This document shows positions 48,059 to 57,595 of a stretch of DNA of 64,000 nt, piece after piece. Below the pieces are notes generated by a model. That model saw only the letters and a list, made by a program, of their open reading frames with translations. It made no database searches and was not told where the DNA came from. The DNA comes from Mycobacteroides immunogenum (GTDB lineage: Bacteria; Actinomycetota; Actinomycetes; Mycobacteriales; Mycobacteriaceae): positions 1,736,001 through 1,800,000 of the forward strand of contig NZ_CP011530.1 of the NCBI RefSeq assembly GCF_001605725.1, read 5' to 3'. Each line of letters starts with the position of its first letter. The first letter of the stretch is position 1. The position numbers and the translations under genes are program-made.

Positions 48059-49477
48059 CTACACCCCGGAAAGTGCGAGTTGGCGTTCAGGTGCTTGCGT
48101 AGCGGGGGCGTCGGGACTGCGCCAGCAGTGACGTAACACCCGTAACACGAAAGCGAGCCGCCGCATCGAGAGCGGCGATTCGTGCATGTTGTTGACACGC
48201 AGGATCGTCTCGGTGATCCGGATGTCGTTGCGCGCAGCGATCAGCATCTTTCTCGACCACCACCTCAGCAGTTTCCACGCGGCACGTTGGCCGATGCTCG
48301 CGCTGTCGGGGGCCGCGGTGGTCAGCGGCGCTGCCAACCGGTTCTGTTGCCACACCGTCTGGATGCGCCGGCCGACGGTGTGGAAATAGCGGTGTGCCAG
48401 GCCGGCGTCACCCTCGAAGAGGCAGTCACGCAGCGCGACCGCCTCCAGCACCGCCATCGTCATACCCTGGCCCCGGATGGGGTCGAAGCTGCAGATGGCG
48501 TCGCCGATTACCAGCAGGCCCTCAGGGAACCGCGCAATCTGGTCGTAGCGGCGCCACAACGCGTCGCGGTACCAGAAGTTGTGGACATCACCCACCGGCA
48601 CGGCCGTGCGTAGCACCTCCACCACCTCGTGAGGTGCGAATCGTTCAGCGAGGGAGATCATTTCGGTGAAGCTGCGGGGCGGCTCAGCGAGATCGAACGT
48701 GCCCAGGGTCAGCATGACGGTGTCGTGCTCACAGCGCGCGATCGCCCCGCCGAACGGGTGACCGGGCGCGGCGTTGAGGAAGGTGAGCTTGTCCAGGTCG
48801 CAGTCCTCGGGAACGTGCAGCAGCTGGCTCGCATACGTCACCGGTGACATCGCCCGGATTTCGGCTGGACGGGCAAAGCCGAGCCGATCCAGGAACGTCT
48901 GGGTGCGCGGAGTGCGGCCAGTGGCGTCCACCACTAGGTCCGAGATGAGGGTGGTCACCAGGCCGGTGGATCGCCGCGCGACCCGGACGCCGGTGACGCG
49001 TTCCTCGGCGGTCATGGGCTCGATGACATCGTGCCCATCCAGGAATTTCACGTTCCCCAGACGTTGAACACGTTGGCGTACATGAAATTCCAGGAACGGC
49101 CGGGTCGCGAGATAGAGCTTGAAGGTTTCCGGATCGCTGAACTTCCCCGCGCGATTGAACATCTCGTCGGGTCCGATCATCATCCGGATGCGCGAGAGAT
49201 CGCCCTCGTCGCAGACCGTTGCGCCATCGATTCGTAGCTCGGTGAGGATTCCGGGAAACAGCTGCTCCAACCTCTGAGTGCCGGAACTCATGAACATATG
49301 AATGTGCTGCCCCTGCGGCACCCCGCTGCGGGGAGCGGCACCGTTCTTCAACTCGTCGCGTTCGACCACCGTGACCGATGTATACGACTCGGACAGCACC
49401 CTGGCTGCCAGCAGTCCCGCCATCCCGGCGCCGAGGACTACCGCGTGATCTCTGTGGTCCCGAACTTCAGGTGTCAT
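48059..49477 (-). CDS. FAD-dependent oxidoreductase (geranylgeranyl-reductase-like monooxygenase)
   Basis: A 472-residue flavoprotein. The N-terminal FAD fold is VVLGAGMAGLLAARVLSE, VVERDELK follows, and the second FAD motif is LLVIGDAICSFDPIRGQGMT at about residues 320-340. The SFDPIRGQGMT motif is typical of the tryptophan-halogenase or geranylgeranyl-reductase type of flavoprotein. Substrate unknown. It converges with comEC, with 14 bases between stops. The AT-rich promoter region 49478-49567 with direct repeats lies just upstream of its start. Confidence 0.82.
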   Translation of the reverse strand: MTPEVRDHRDHAVVLGAGMAGLLAARVLSESYTSVTVVERDELKNGAAPRSGVPQGQHIHMFMSSGTQRLEQLFPGILTELRIDGATVCDEGDLSRIRMMIGPDEMFNRAGKFSDPETFKLYLATRPFLEFHVRQRVQRLGNVKFLDGHDVIEPMTAEERVTGVRVARRSTGLVTTLISDLVVDATGRTPRTQTFLDRLGFARPAEIRAMSPVTYASQLLHVPEDCDLDKLTFLNAAPGHPFGGAIARCEHDTVMLTLGTFDLAEPPRSFTEMISLAERFAPHEVVEVLRTAVPVGDVHNFWYRDALWRRYDQIARFPEGLLVIGDAICSFDPIRGQGMTMAVLEAVALRDCLFEGDAGLAHRYFHTVGRRIQTVWQQNRLAAPLTTAAPDSASIGQRAAWKLLRWWSRKMLIAARNDIRITETILRVNNMHESPLSMRRLAFVLRVLRHCWRSPDAPATQAPERQLALSGV

Positions 49478-49567
49478 CGCTGATCCTTTCGTCTCGATGC
49501 ACCCTACTCTTATTTATCTCTTAATTTCTTAGAATTGCCTTAGATTCGGATTTCTCTCTGGTCAACC
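49478..49567 (-). promoter_or_regulatory. AT-rich promoter with direct 11-bp repeats
   Basis: This 90-base gap is unusually AT-rich for the window. It contains CTTAGAATTGC directly followed by CTTAGATTCGG (49528-49549), two 11-base units identical at eight positions, the spacing used by OmpR-family response regulators. On the minus strand GAGATAAAT lies about 30 bases ahead of the flavoprotein start and may serve as the -10 region. No known regulator can be named. Confidence 0.4.
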
Positions 49568-50893
49568 TCAGCCCCCGAACAGCAGGTACAACCCGGTGAA
49601 GGTGTAGCCGACCATCACCAGCATCATCGCCAGCTGTCCGGTCACCTGATGCCGTTTGGGTAGGACCTTCAGGGCCCGATCATGCGCCGCGACCACGCCC
49701 GCGATATGCCCGGCGAGCACGAATCCCACCTTGAGCGTCGAGAGCACCGACGGGTGCATGGACAGGGCATACGAGACATCGATGCCGGAGAGCCATCCCC
49801 GCCCCAACGGGTCGGCGAGCCGCAGCACGGTCTGCTGTCCGCGCTCGACGAGGTATGTCAGGTAGTGCGCGAACACGTAGCCGATCACGATCGGGATCAA
49901 CGAGTGCGCGAGCAGGCCCGGCAGATCGCGCCGGGTGGTGTTGTCGACACCACCGGTCGCGCGGGCGGCCAGGCAGAACGTTGTCGCCACCACGATCACG
50001 AACACGGTCAGCCCGGCGGTACGGATCGCCACGGCCGCCGCCGTGGAGCCACCGGCAAGCTCATCGACGAATCCGCGCCACTCGGGCATCGCCGAGAAGC
50101 TGTCGAACGCGGTCGAGCCCAGCAGCACCGCGAGCACCGCCACGATGCCCGGCCGAACCGGTAGCGACGGTAGATGATCGAATGGATTGCCGATCGCGAT
50201 GCGGCCATCGGCGTTGCGCCGCAGGGGTGATAGCCGCGAGGCCACCATGCTGTACACCTCGAACGGATCGGCGCGCGCGCACCAGCGCGTGCCGCAGGCC
50301 AGTGTGCCGGCGAGGGTGAGCGTCAGATAGGTCAACAGCCAGACCTGCACCGCCCCCAGCGATCCCGGGTCGGCGCTGGCCAGTTCCAGCCAGACGAACA
50401 GGTACAGTCCCGCCGCTGCCGGCCAATATCCCCACCGCCGTGGGTATTTCAGAGGCGCAGGCCGTCTGGAGAGCGGCAGCAGCCGGTACACGGCACGGAC
50501 GGGTGACAGCACCCGCCATGCCGGACCGAAGAACAGTGAGACGGTCACCAGGCCCACCCAGAGCAGCACATAGAAGACACCCGGCAGTGCGTTCTTGCCG
50601 TCCTGCGGGCCGAGCACCGCAGCGGCGGTGATCCAGGCAGTCGCCGCAAGTACCGCCGCGGTGGCCGCCCACCGGGTGGCGGGTGCGTCGACGGCAGCCG
50701 TGCACCAGGCCGGTAGCGGCCGCCCCGCCCGGGCGGGGTCGAACCTGGGCTTCTTCCATGCCAGTGCCACCACGGCGAAGGTGAACGTCAGCGCCCACGC
50801 CGCACCGATCAGCGCGTAGGTGTAGGGGACGGGAAGATCGGACGAACCGCCCAGCCCGTGGGCGAGCACCGTCGTCGCCCGATCGTTCGTCAC
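49568..50893 (-). CDS. Polytopic membrane protein of the cupredoxin-lipoprotein operon
   Basis: A 441-residue protein with roughly ten hydrophobic segments. Histidines lie at or near membrane faces in FAHYLTYLVERGQQ, SMHPSVLSTLKVG and LAGHIAGVVAAHD. There is a conserved-looking CGTRWCARADPFEVYSMVA loop with two cysteines. No enzyme motif was recognised. The GTG start at 50893 overlaps the lipoprotein gene by four bases, so the two are translationally coupled. It is the last gene of the four-gene operon. Confidence 0.72.
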   Translation of the reverse strand: MTNDRATTVLAHGLGGSSDLPVPYTYALIGAAWALTFTFAVVALAWKKPRFDPARAGRPLPAWCTAAVDAPATRWAATAAVLAATAWITAAAVLGPQDGKNALPGVFYVLLWVGLVTVSLFFGPAWRVLSPVRAVYRLLPLSRRPAPLKYPRRWGYWPAAAGLYLFVWLELASADPGSLGAVQVWLLTYLTLTLAGTLACGTRWCARADPFEVYSMVASRLSPLRRNADGRIAIGNPFDHLPSLPVRPGIVAVLAVLLGSTAFDSFSAMPEWRGFVDELAGGSTAAAVAIRTAGLTVFVIVVATTFCLAARATGGVDNTTRRDLPGLLAHSLIPIVIGYVFAHYLTYLVERGQQTVLRLADPLGRGWLSGIDVSYALSMHPSVLSTLKVGFVLAGHIAGVVAAHDRALKVLPKRHQVTGQLAMMLVMVGYTFTGLYLLFGG

Positions 50894-51264
50894 GGCTGCA
50901 CGGTGATGGTGGCGATGGTCTTCTTCAGCTTGTGCAGTTCCACGTCGACCTTGCCCGGCACATTGACGGTGAACTCGAATGTCTGGGCGTTCGTGGGTTG
51001 AATCTCAAAGCTGTGGTCGGGGGTGGAGTGCACGTGCAGCTCGTCGGCGGCATCGCTGTCGACGTGTACCACGATGGGCTCGGACACCCGCGCGGACAGC
51101 GTGGCATTCGTCGGAGTGACGGCCCCGCCCTTGATGCTGACATTGACCGCCAGCTGAGGCGACGGCGTGCCGGATCCGGCGGCGGGGGTCTGCGGTGACG
51201 TGCTACAGCCGCCGCAGATCACGGCGGTGGCGGCGGCAATTGCGGCAAGGCCTCTGATCATCAT
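50890..51264 (-). CDS. Cupredoxin-like lipoprotein
   Basis: A 124-residue lipoprotein. The lipobox ICGGC gives modified Cys20, followed by a Ser/Pro-rich linker and a beta-rich domain of about 85 residues. The segments VHVDSDAADELHVHSTPDH and TFEFTVNVPGKVDVELH have the pattern of the EfeO-type or plastocyanin-like cupredoxin fold, with two or three His available as metal ligands; a classic Cys ligand in the copper site is missing. It may bind copper or iron outside the cell. Coupling to two membrane proteins suggests one complex. Confidence 0.72.
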   Translation of the reverse strand: MMIRGLAAIAAATAVICGGCSTSPQTPAAGSGTPSPQLAVNVSIKGGAVTPTNATLSARVSEPIVVHVDSDAADELHVHSTPDHSFEIQPTNAQTFEFTVNVPGKVDVELHKLKKTIATITVQP

Positions 51265-51273
51265 TGGTTCCTC

Positions 51274-51432
51274 CTAGTCGGGGTCTTCTTCGTTGTCGGC
51301 CAGATCGTCCTCGTCCCCCCGGCGGCGGTCCCGCATCGCCACCCAGATGACGACGCCCGCCACCACGACCGCGGGCGCGAAGGCGGGCAGCGCCAAGAGC
51401 AATGAATGATCGGCCAGATATGCGACGGTCAT
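51274..51432 (-). CDS. Small single-span membrane protein (52 residues)
   Basis: ATG at 51432, stop at 51274-51276. The product has a short N-terminal segment (TVAYLADHS), one transmembrane helix (LALPAFAPAVVVAGVVIWVAM) and a charged tail RDRRRGDEDDLADNEEDPD with a basic start and an acidic end. ATGA overlap with the stop of the upstream 617-residue gene implies coupled translation. The lipoprotein gene begins nine bases later. It looks like a small accessory subunit of the surrounding membrane complex. Confidence 0.72.
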   Translation of the reverse strand: MTVAYLADHSLLLALPAFAPAVVVAGVVIWVAMRDRRRGDEDDLADNEEDPD

Positions 51433-53282
51433 GGGCCGTGCGGCACCGGCTCCTTAGGGCCCGGTGTCGGCAATGCGTCACTGTCGCTGCGCGTTTCGGT
51501 GCCGTTGATACGCCCGGCGCCCCAGCTCAACACGGCGATCAACACCAGGGTGCAGAACAGCACCACCAGCGAGGCCACCTCGAACAGCCAAGACGGATGG
51601 TTCTGATTGCGTTCGCGCTGCAGGATCGTCAGCTCCTGGGTGAACGGCCTGGTGCTGGACGCCAGCGCGGGCGTCTCCGGTGCGCCGATGCCGGGGTCGG
51701 CAGGAAGGAAGATGGGCACCCCCGTCATGGTGCTGCCGTCCTGCACACGCAGCAGGGTCTTCCACGAGCCGTATACCGGGATGGGCTGAGTGGATCGGTA
51801 GTGGCCCGCACTGATCTTGTGCAGCTTGTCGATCGCCAAGCCGTGATCGTTGGCCAAGCCGCCCTGCCACGACAGGATCGTGACCCACTCGGGATCATCG
51901 CTGATGAGATCGTGCGGATTGATCACCACGTCCGCCGATACCATCCGCTTCCCGCCGTCATTGGACAGGTCGGTCAATGCGATTGTGGCGGTGGCATGTT
52001 CGGGCACCTCGGTGCGTAGGCCGTTGGCAACTGCCGCGCCCAGGATCAGTACCGTGAGAACCACCGCCGTGATGCTGAGGGAGCGTTTGGGCAGCGGCCG
52101 GCCGGTGAGCACCACGCCCAGCAGCGCGCCGCAGACTCCCATGGCGATGGCGCTCGGCACCGACATGGCAAGCGCCTCCGGCCACATGCTCACCGGCCAC
52201 GGATAGCGATAGACCGCGCCGATCCAGAGCGATTCCAGCCACAGGCCGACCGTCCCCACCCCGAGACCGGCGATGGCCCCGAACAGTATGGGCCGCTTGA
52301 TGAGCGGGGTCAGCGCGATGAGTTCTACGACAACTGCCGGTCCGAGGTAGAGCGCGAACCAGCTTGTCGGTCCGCCCAGGATGGGTCCCGCGAGCAACGA
52401 CACGGCTCCCCGCAGCACGATCGCCAGCGCGGCGCCGATGATCGCGGCGCCGCGCCCCATTACGACGCGCGCACTCACCGCGGCGAAGGCGGCCGCTGCG
52501 GCGATCATCATGGGCTGCTGCACCAGCCTGAATTGTTCGACACCGAAGTCGTATTCGATCTGGAACACCGAAAGGCCGATGAACAACCCGCCAAAGGACA
52601 AGTAACGCAAGAACTTCACGAAACGTGTGTCGTCATCCGCGCTGAAACCGATGGCGCGCCTGCCCTCATACTCGAGTATCAGCACGGATACCAGCGATAG
52701 TCCGGCGCCGCCGATCAGCATCAGGTGGGTGGGGCCCCAGAGCGTAACGTCCTGGCCAAAGATGCGGTGCCAGATGTCATCCAGCGGGAATCCGATCAAT
52801 GCGTAGAGGCCGCACATGGCCATCAGCAGGCCACCGACGGGCGCGTACCAGGTGCGCGTGATCCGCACCGCCGCCGCTCCGGGCTTGTCGTAGGGCAGGA
52901 CCATCGCCAGCGTGCCGGCGATGAACAGCAGGAACAACCCGAACAAGATGAAGTAGTGCGCGGGGTTGGCCAGCGGGCCCGCGTCGCGGCCCTTGCCGAT
53001 GTGCAGGCTGACGTCCCAAATGAAACCGAAGAGCGCGGCGACGATGGTGGTGACGAACAGACAGATCTGAAGGGCCACCCAGGGTGGCCGATTGAACTTG
53101 TTGCCCACCTTGTCGGCCAGGTTCTGCAACCAGGTGATGCGTCGCTGACGGTGCAGATAGCCGATCCACAACAGGCCCACCGAGACGATCGTGGCGGCCA
53201 CAGACATCCCGATCACCTGATCAAGCGCGGCCCCGCCGCCTTCGGTGGCCGCCGCGACGATGCGCAGAGATTGTGTAGTCAT
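51429..53282 (-). CDS. Large polytopic membrane protein with a histidine motif, first gene of the operon
   Basis: A 617-residue membrane protein with about 12 helices and a C-terminal extracytoplasmic domain (near residues 440-560) before a last helix. The N-terminal half shows His94 in [11 protein letters not shown], His109 in NPAHYFI, His172 in [11 protein letters not shown] and His186 in [10 protein letters not shown], all near membrane edges and suitable as metal or heme ligands. ATG 53282 was chosen over a longer frame to 53360 that would overlap the divergent holA region. I do not recognise a named family. The context is the cupredoxin-like lipoprotein and two more membrane proteins. 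Confidence 0.72.
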   Translation of the reverse strand: MTTQSLRIVAAATEGGGAALDQVIGMSVAATIVSVGLLWIGYLHRQRRITWLQNLADKVGNKFNRPPWVALQICLFVTTIVAALFGFIWDVSLHIGKGRDAGPLANPAHYFILFGLFLLFIAGTLAMVLPYDKPGAAAVRITRTWYAPVGGLLMAMCGLYALIGFPLDDIWHRIFGQDVTLWGPTHLMLIGGAGLSLVSVLILEYEGRRAIGFSADDDTRFVKFLRYLSFGGLFIGLSVFQIEYDFGVEQFRLVQQPMMIAAAAAFAAVSARVVMGRGAAIIGAALAIVLRGAVSLLAGPILGGPTSWFALYLGPAVVVELIALTPLIKRPILFGAIAGLGVGTVGLWLESLWIGAVYRYPWPVSMWPEALAMSVPSAIAMGVCGALLGVVLTGRPLPKRSLSITAVVLTVLILGAAVANGLRTEVPEHATATIALTDLSNDGGKRMVSADVVINPHDLISDDPEWVTILSWQGGLANDHGLAIDKLHKISAGHYRSTQPIPVYGSWKTLLRVQDGSTMTGVPIFLPADPGIGAPETPALASSTRPFTQELTILQRERNQNHPSWLFEVASLVVLFCTLVLIAVLSWGAGRINGTETRSDSDALPTPGPKEPVPHGP

Positions 53283-53412
53283 GGGCTCGCCATCCTGTCG
53301 GTTGAGTAGGGAGCAGCCGGTCGTGCTGGCGGGCAATGTTTCCAGAATTCGTCCGCTCAAACAGGGGTACGTGCCAAAACGTGCTGTCGCCGGGCCATGG
53401 GACGATCAACGG

Positions 53413-54363
53413 GTGACCGATGCGCTGCACCTCATCCTGGGAGACGAAGAACTACTGGTCGAGCGGGCGGTGACCACCGTGCTCCAGGCGGTGCGGGGCA
53501 AGGCAAGCGCGGAGATCCCCGTCAATCGGCTGCGCGCGGGTCAGGTGGATGTGGCCGAATTGGCCGAACTGCTGAGTCCCTCGCTGTTCTCCGATGAGCG
53601 CGTCATCGTCATCGAGGCAGCCGCGGAGGCGGGCAAGGATGCCGTCACCCTCATCGAACAGGCGGCCACCGAGCTGCCGCCGGGAACCTTTCTGATCGTG
53701 CAGCATTCGGGCGGCGGCCGCGCCAAGGCGCTGGCGGCCACGTTGCAAAAACTCGGCGCCGCCGTCCATGACTGTGCCCGGATCACCAAGGCCGCCGAGC
53801 GGGCCGATTTCGTGCACAAGGAATTTCGCCGTCTGGGGCAGAAGGTGGACGCCGATGTGGTGGCCATCGTGATCGACGCCGTCGGCTCCGATATTCGCGA
53901 ATTGGCGGCTGCCTGTTCGCAATTGGTATCGGACACCGATGGCAATGTCGACGGGGCCGCGGTGCGCCGTTACCACTCCGGCCGTGCCGAGGTCTCCGGG
54001 TTCGATATCGCCGACAAGGCGGTGGTGGGTGACGTCGCCGGTTCCACGGAAGCGCTGCGCTGGGCGATGCAGCGGGGTGTTCCGCACGTGCTGCTCGCCG
54101 ATGCGCTCGCAGAGGCGGTTCACACCATCGCGCGGGTGGGGCCCATCAAACAGAATGCGTACGCCGCCGCCTCGGAGCTTGGCATGCCGCCGTGGCGTAT
54201 CGAGAAGGCTCAGAAGCAGGCGCGTCGCTGGACGCGTGACGCGGTGGCCGAGGCGATGCGGGTGGTGGCGGCGCTCAACGCCGATGTGAAGGGCGCGGCG
54301 GCCGACGCCGACTACGCGCTGGAATCGGCGGTACGCAAGGTAGCCGAACTGGTGAACAACTAG
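53413..54363 (+). CDS. holA: DNA polymerase III delta subunit
   Basis: The clamp-loader subunit that opens the sliding clamp. The 316-residue product begins [19 protein letters not shown] and contains [14 protein letters not shown] and the C-terminal helices [26 protein letters not shown] 53413 gives the same length as M. tuberculosis HolA (316). The frame is open upstream to 53245, but that part overlaps the divergent operon promoter and is not conserved. It reads toward rpsT, with a bidirectional hairpin between the two. Confidence 0.93.
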   Translation: MTDALHLILGDEELLVERAVTTVLQAVRGKASAEIPVNRLRAGQVDVAELAELLSPSLFSDERVIVIEAAAEAGKDAVTLIEQAATELPPGTFLIVQHSGGGRAKALAATLQKLGAAVHDCARITKAAERADFVHKEFRRLGQKVDADVVAIVIDAVGSDIRELAAACSQLVSDTDGNVDGAAVRRYHSGRAEVSGFDIADKAVVGDVAGSTEALRWAMQRGVPHVLLADALAEAVHTIARVGPIKQNAYAAASELGMPPWRIEKAQKQARRWTRDAVAEAMRVVAALNADVKGAAADADYALESAVRKVAELVNN

Positions 54364-54393
54364 CCCGTCGAGTGTGAGTCTGAGGGCACGAAA

Positions 54394-54431
54394 AACGCCG
54401 AGTGTGCGCGGTAGCGCTCACACTCGGCGTT
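54394..54431. terminator. Bidirectional terminator between holA and rpsT
   Basis: A perfect 13-bp stem AACGCCGAGTGTG (54394-54406) / CACACTCGGCGTT (54419-54431) with a 12-base loop. On the minus strand it is followed by a run of T (the complement of AAAAA at 54391-54395), so it is a textbook intrinsic terminator for rpsT. The stem core CGAGTGTG also appears at 54369-54376, allowing alternative folds, and at 28833-28888. Confidence 0.85.
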
Positions 54432-54446
54432 GATCGAAAGAAAGAA

Positions 54447-54707
54447 TCAGAGCTTGTTCAGAGCCAGGGCGAGCGCCGACTTCTTGTTGGCGGCCTGGTT
54501 CTTGTGGATGACGCCCTTAGTGACGGCCTTGTCGAGCTTGCGGCTGGCCGAGACGAGCAGCTCGCCCGCCTTCTCCTTGTCGCCCTCGGCGATCGCGTCG
54601 CGCAGGCCGCGAATGGCAGTACGCAGGGACGACTTGGTCGCCTGGTTGCGCAACCGGGCACGCTCGTTGGTGCGGATGCGCTTTTCCTGCGACTTGATAT
54701 TGGCCAC
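54447..54707 (-). CDS. rpsT: 30S ribosomal protein S20
   Basis: An 86-residue basic protein with the S20 pattern [20 protein letters not shown] and [21 protein letters not shown]. The start is GTG 54707; longer frames upstream are not conserved. S20 binds 16S rRNA and is an early assembly protein. The gene is convergent with holA and terminates at the hairpin 15 bases away. Confidence 0.97.
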   Translation of the reverse strand: MANIKSQEKRIRTNERARLRNQATKSSLRTAIRGLRDAIAEGDKEKAGELLVSASRKLDKAVTKGVIHKNQAANKKSALALALNKL

Positions 54708-54934
54708 GCGTCTAAATCCTTCGGTAAATCGTCTGGTGGGGCGGCAGGCCTCCAGGTCATTTGACCCGGGGCAGCTGAGCAGCGCCGCAAGGGAAGAGAC
54801 TACCAGGGGAACCGCCAAAACCTGAAACCGGCGGCGTAGCGCACAACACAAGATTGCGTTCAGGTAGCCAGCAAGTATCGGCGATACGCGCGCACGCACT
54901 GCCGAATCCGGCAAGTTGGTGCAGCATAGGCAAC

Positions 54935-56617
54935 GTGAGCCTGCGAACAGTGATGCCGAACTCGGGGCGCCCGGCACGCACGGCGGCAACGCCACGGCTA
55001 ACCCGGCGCGACGACCAGATATTCGGCGGATACCGCGAACTGGTGTCCGAGAAGGGGGCCTACTCCAAGGCCTTCGACGAAATGTTCGACGCCGACGGGA
55101 ACGTGCGCGGCCCCTACAAGGGGATCTACGCCGAGCTGGCGCCCACCGACGCCGCCGACCTGGCCGCGCGCGCCGACGCCCTGGGCAGGGCGTTCATCGA
55201 TCAGGGCATCACGTTCTCGCTGTCAGGCCAGGAACGCCCGTTTCCGTTGGACCTGGTGCCGCGCGTCATCGCCGCCGCGGAGTGGTCGCGGCTGGAGCGG
55301 GGCATCGCCCAGCGGGTCCGGGCGCTGGAGATGTATCTCGCCGACATCTACGGCGATCAGGAGATCCTGCGTGACGGGGTGATCCCGCGCCGGCTGGTCA
55401 CCTCCTGCGAGCACTTCCACCGCGAGGCCGCCGGGATCAACCCGCCCAACGGGGTGCGCATCCATGTCGCGGGCATCGACCTGGTCCGGGACGCCCAGGG
55501 CACCTTCCGGGTGCTGGAAGACAACCTGCGGTCACCGTCGGGTGTCTCCTATGTGATGGAGAACCGCCGCACCATGGCGCGGGTTTTCCCCGACCTGTTC
55601 GCCACCCACCGGGTGCGGGCGGTGGACGACTATTCCTCGCACCTGCTGCGGGCATTGCGGAAGTCGGCGGCCACCAACGAGGCCGATCCCACCGTGGTCG
55701 TTCTCACACCGGGCGTGGCCAACTCCGCGTATTTCGAGCACTCGCTGCTGGCCCGCCAGATGGGCGTCGAGCTGGTCGAGGGCCGCGACTTGTTCTGCCG
55801 CGACAACCAGGTCTACATGCGCACCACCGAAGGCGAGCGTCAGGTCGACGTGATCTATCGCCGCATCGACGACACCTACCTGGACCCGATGCAGTTCCGC
55901 CCCGATTCGGTGCTCGGGGTTGCCGGCCTGCTCAACGCGGCACGTGCCGGAAACGTGGTGATCTCCAGCGCGGTCGGTAACGGGGTGGGCGACGACAAGC
56001 TGGTCTACACCTATGTGCCGACCATCATCGAGTACTACCTCGGCGAGAAACCCATTGTGGCGAACGTGGATACCTTCCGATGTTGGCTCGACGAGGAACG
56101 CGAGGAAGTGCTGGACCGCCTCGAGCACCTCGTCATCAAGCCCGTCGAAGGTTCCGGGGGATACGGGATCGTCTTCGGTCCCGACGCCTCGGAGAAGGAG
56201 CGGGCCGCGATCGCGAAGAAGATCAGGGCCGATCCGCGTGGCTGGGTGGCTCAGCCGGTCGTGCAGTTGTCGACGGTGCCCACCAAGATCGACGACCAAC
56301 TGGTGCCCCGGCACGTAGACCTGCGCCCCTTCGCGGTCAACGACGGTGACGATGTCTGGGTGTTGCCCGGCGGGCTCACCCGGGTGGCGCTGCCGGAGGG
56401 CTCGCTGGTGGTGAACTCCAGTCAGGGCGGCGGATCCAAGGACACCTGGGTGCTGGCCTCGCGGGCCTCGGTCGCCGAGCGTGAGCTGGCGGGCGCCGAG
56501 CTGGTTTCCGAGCTGCCGCAGCCCGCCGAGGTCGAGCAGGGACCCGAGGCCGCCACCGCGGGACTGCAGCAGCACCATGTACAGCAGCAGCAGCAACAAC
56601 AGGGTCGGTGGTGCTGA
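54935..56617 (+). CDS. Circularly permuted ATP-grasp protein with a polyglutamine tail
   Basis: A protein of about 560 residues corresponding to Rv2411c. It contains the permuted ATP-grasp core ([65 protein letters not shown]). The C-terminus carries a run of seven glutamines after HHV, encoded by CAG and CAA. The family is predicted to ligate amino groups in peptide or small-molecule modification and is always found with alpha-E and transglutaminase partners. The start is GTG 54935 or ATG 54953. The stop overlaps the next gene by one base. Confidence 0.85.
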   Translation: MSLRTVMPNSGRPARTAATPRLTRRDDQIFGGYRELVSEKGAYSKAFDEMFDADGNVRGPYKGIYAELAPTDAADLAARADALGRAFIDQGITFSLSGQERPFPLDLVPRVIAAAEWSRLERGIAQRVRALEMYLADIYGDQEILRDGVIPRRLVTSCEHFHREAAGINPPNGVRIHVAGIDLVRDAQGTFRVLEDNLRSPSGVSYVMENRRTMARVFPDLFATHRVRAVDDYSSHLLRALRKSAATNEADPTVVVLTPGVANSAYFEHSLLARQMGVELVEGRDLFCRDNQVYMRTTEGERQVDVIYRRIDDTYLDPMQFRPDSVLGVAGLLNAARAGNVVISSAVGNGVGDDKLVYTYVPTIIEYYLGEKPIVANVDTFRCWLDEEREEVLDRLEHLVIKPVEGSGGYGIVFGPDASEKERAAIAKKIRADPRGWVAQPVVQLSTVPTKIDDQLVPRHVDLRPFAVNDGDDVWVLPGGLTRVALPEGSLVVNSSQGGGSKDTWVLASRASVAERELAGAELVSELPQPAEVEQGPEAATAGLQQHHVQQQQQQQGRWC

Positions 56618-57594
56618 TGCTGGCCCGAAACGCGGAGTCGCTGTACTGGATTGGCCGCTACGTAGAACGCGCCGATGACACCGCGCGCATCCTCGATGTG
56701 ACGGTGCATCAGCTGCTGGAAGACGCGAGCGTGGACCCCGACCATGCCTCGCGCGTCCTGCTGCGCGTGCTGGGTATCGACGCGCCGGACACCGTGCTTG
56801 ACGTGTGGTCGCTGACCGAGCTTGTCGCGTTCAGCAGGGGAGTGCAGGGTGGGTCGATCGTCGACTCCATCTCGGCTGCTCGCGAAAATGCCCGTGGCGC
56901 ACGCGAAGTGACCTCCACCGAGATGTGGGAATGTCTCAACACGACGTACAACGCGTTGCCGGACCGCGAACGCGCGGCCCGCAGGCTGGGCCCGCACGAG
57001 TTCTTCACCTACGTCGAGGGTCGTGCCGCCCAATTCGCGGGACTTGCCGATTCCACCCTGAGCCGCGATGACGGATACCGGTTCCTGGTGTTGGGCCGGT
57101 CCATCGAGCGGGTGGATATGACTGTGCGACTGTTGCTCTCGCGTGTCGGCGACCGGGCCTCGTCACCAGCCTGGGTAACACTGCTGCGCAGCGCGGGCGC
57201 GCACGACACGTACCTGCGCACCTACCGCGGTGTGCTCGATGCCAACCGGGTTGTGGAGTTCATGCTGCTGGACCGGTTGTTCCCACGTTCGGTGTTCCAT
57301 TCGTTGCGGCAGGCGGAGCTGAGCCTGGATGAGCTGGATCACCGGCCGCACAGCCGGGTCGGCGCGCGCGCCGAGGCGCAACGGTTGCTGGGCCGTGCCC
57401 GCAGTGAGCTGGAGTTCATGAGACCGGGTGTGCTGCTGGAGGATCTGCCCACCCGATTGGCCGGGCTGCAGCAGACGTGCCGCGAGCTGGGTGAGGCGGT
57501 GGCGTTGCAGTACTTCCACGCCGCGCCGTGGGTGGCGTGGTCCGATGCCGGTGGCGCGCACGATCTGGAGCCCATCGAGGAAGGCGAGGTCTGA
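56617..57594 (+). CDS. Alpha-E domain (DUF403) protein
   Basis: A 325-residue helical protein beginning [25 protein letters not shown], the characteristic alpha-E start, with LDELDHRPHSRVGARAEAQ in the second half. It corresponds to Rv2410c. Alpha-E proteins have no known catalytic site and are predicted to act with the ATP-grasp and transglutaminase-like partners. ATG 56617 overlaps the previous stop by one base; GTG 56608 is an alternative start. Confidence 0.88.
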   Translation: MLARNAESLYWIGRYVERADDTARILDVTVHQLLEDASVDPDHASRVLLRVLGIDAPDTVLDVWSLTELVAFSRGVQGGSIVDSISAARENARGAREVTSTEMWECLNTTYNALPDRERAARRLGPHEFFTYVEGRAAQFAGLADSTLSRDDGYRFLVLGRSIERVDMTVRLLLSRVGDRASSPAWVTLLRSAGAHDTYLRTYRGVLDANRVVEFMLLDRLFPRSVFHSLRQAELSLDELDHRPHSRVGARAEAQRLLGRARSELEFMRPGVLLEDLPTRLAGLQQTCRELGEAVALQYFHAAPWVAWSDAGGAHDLEPIEEGEV

Positions 57595-57595
57595 C

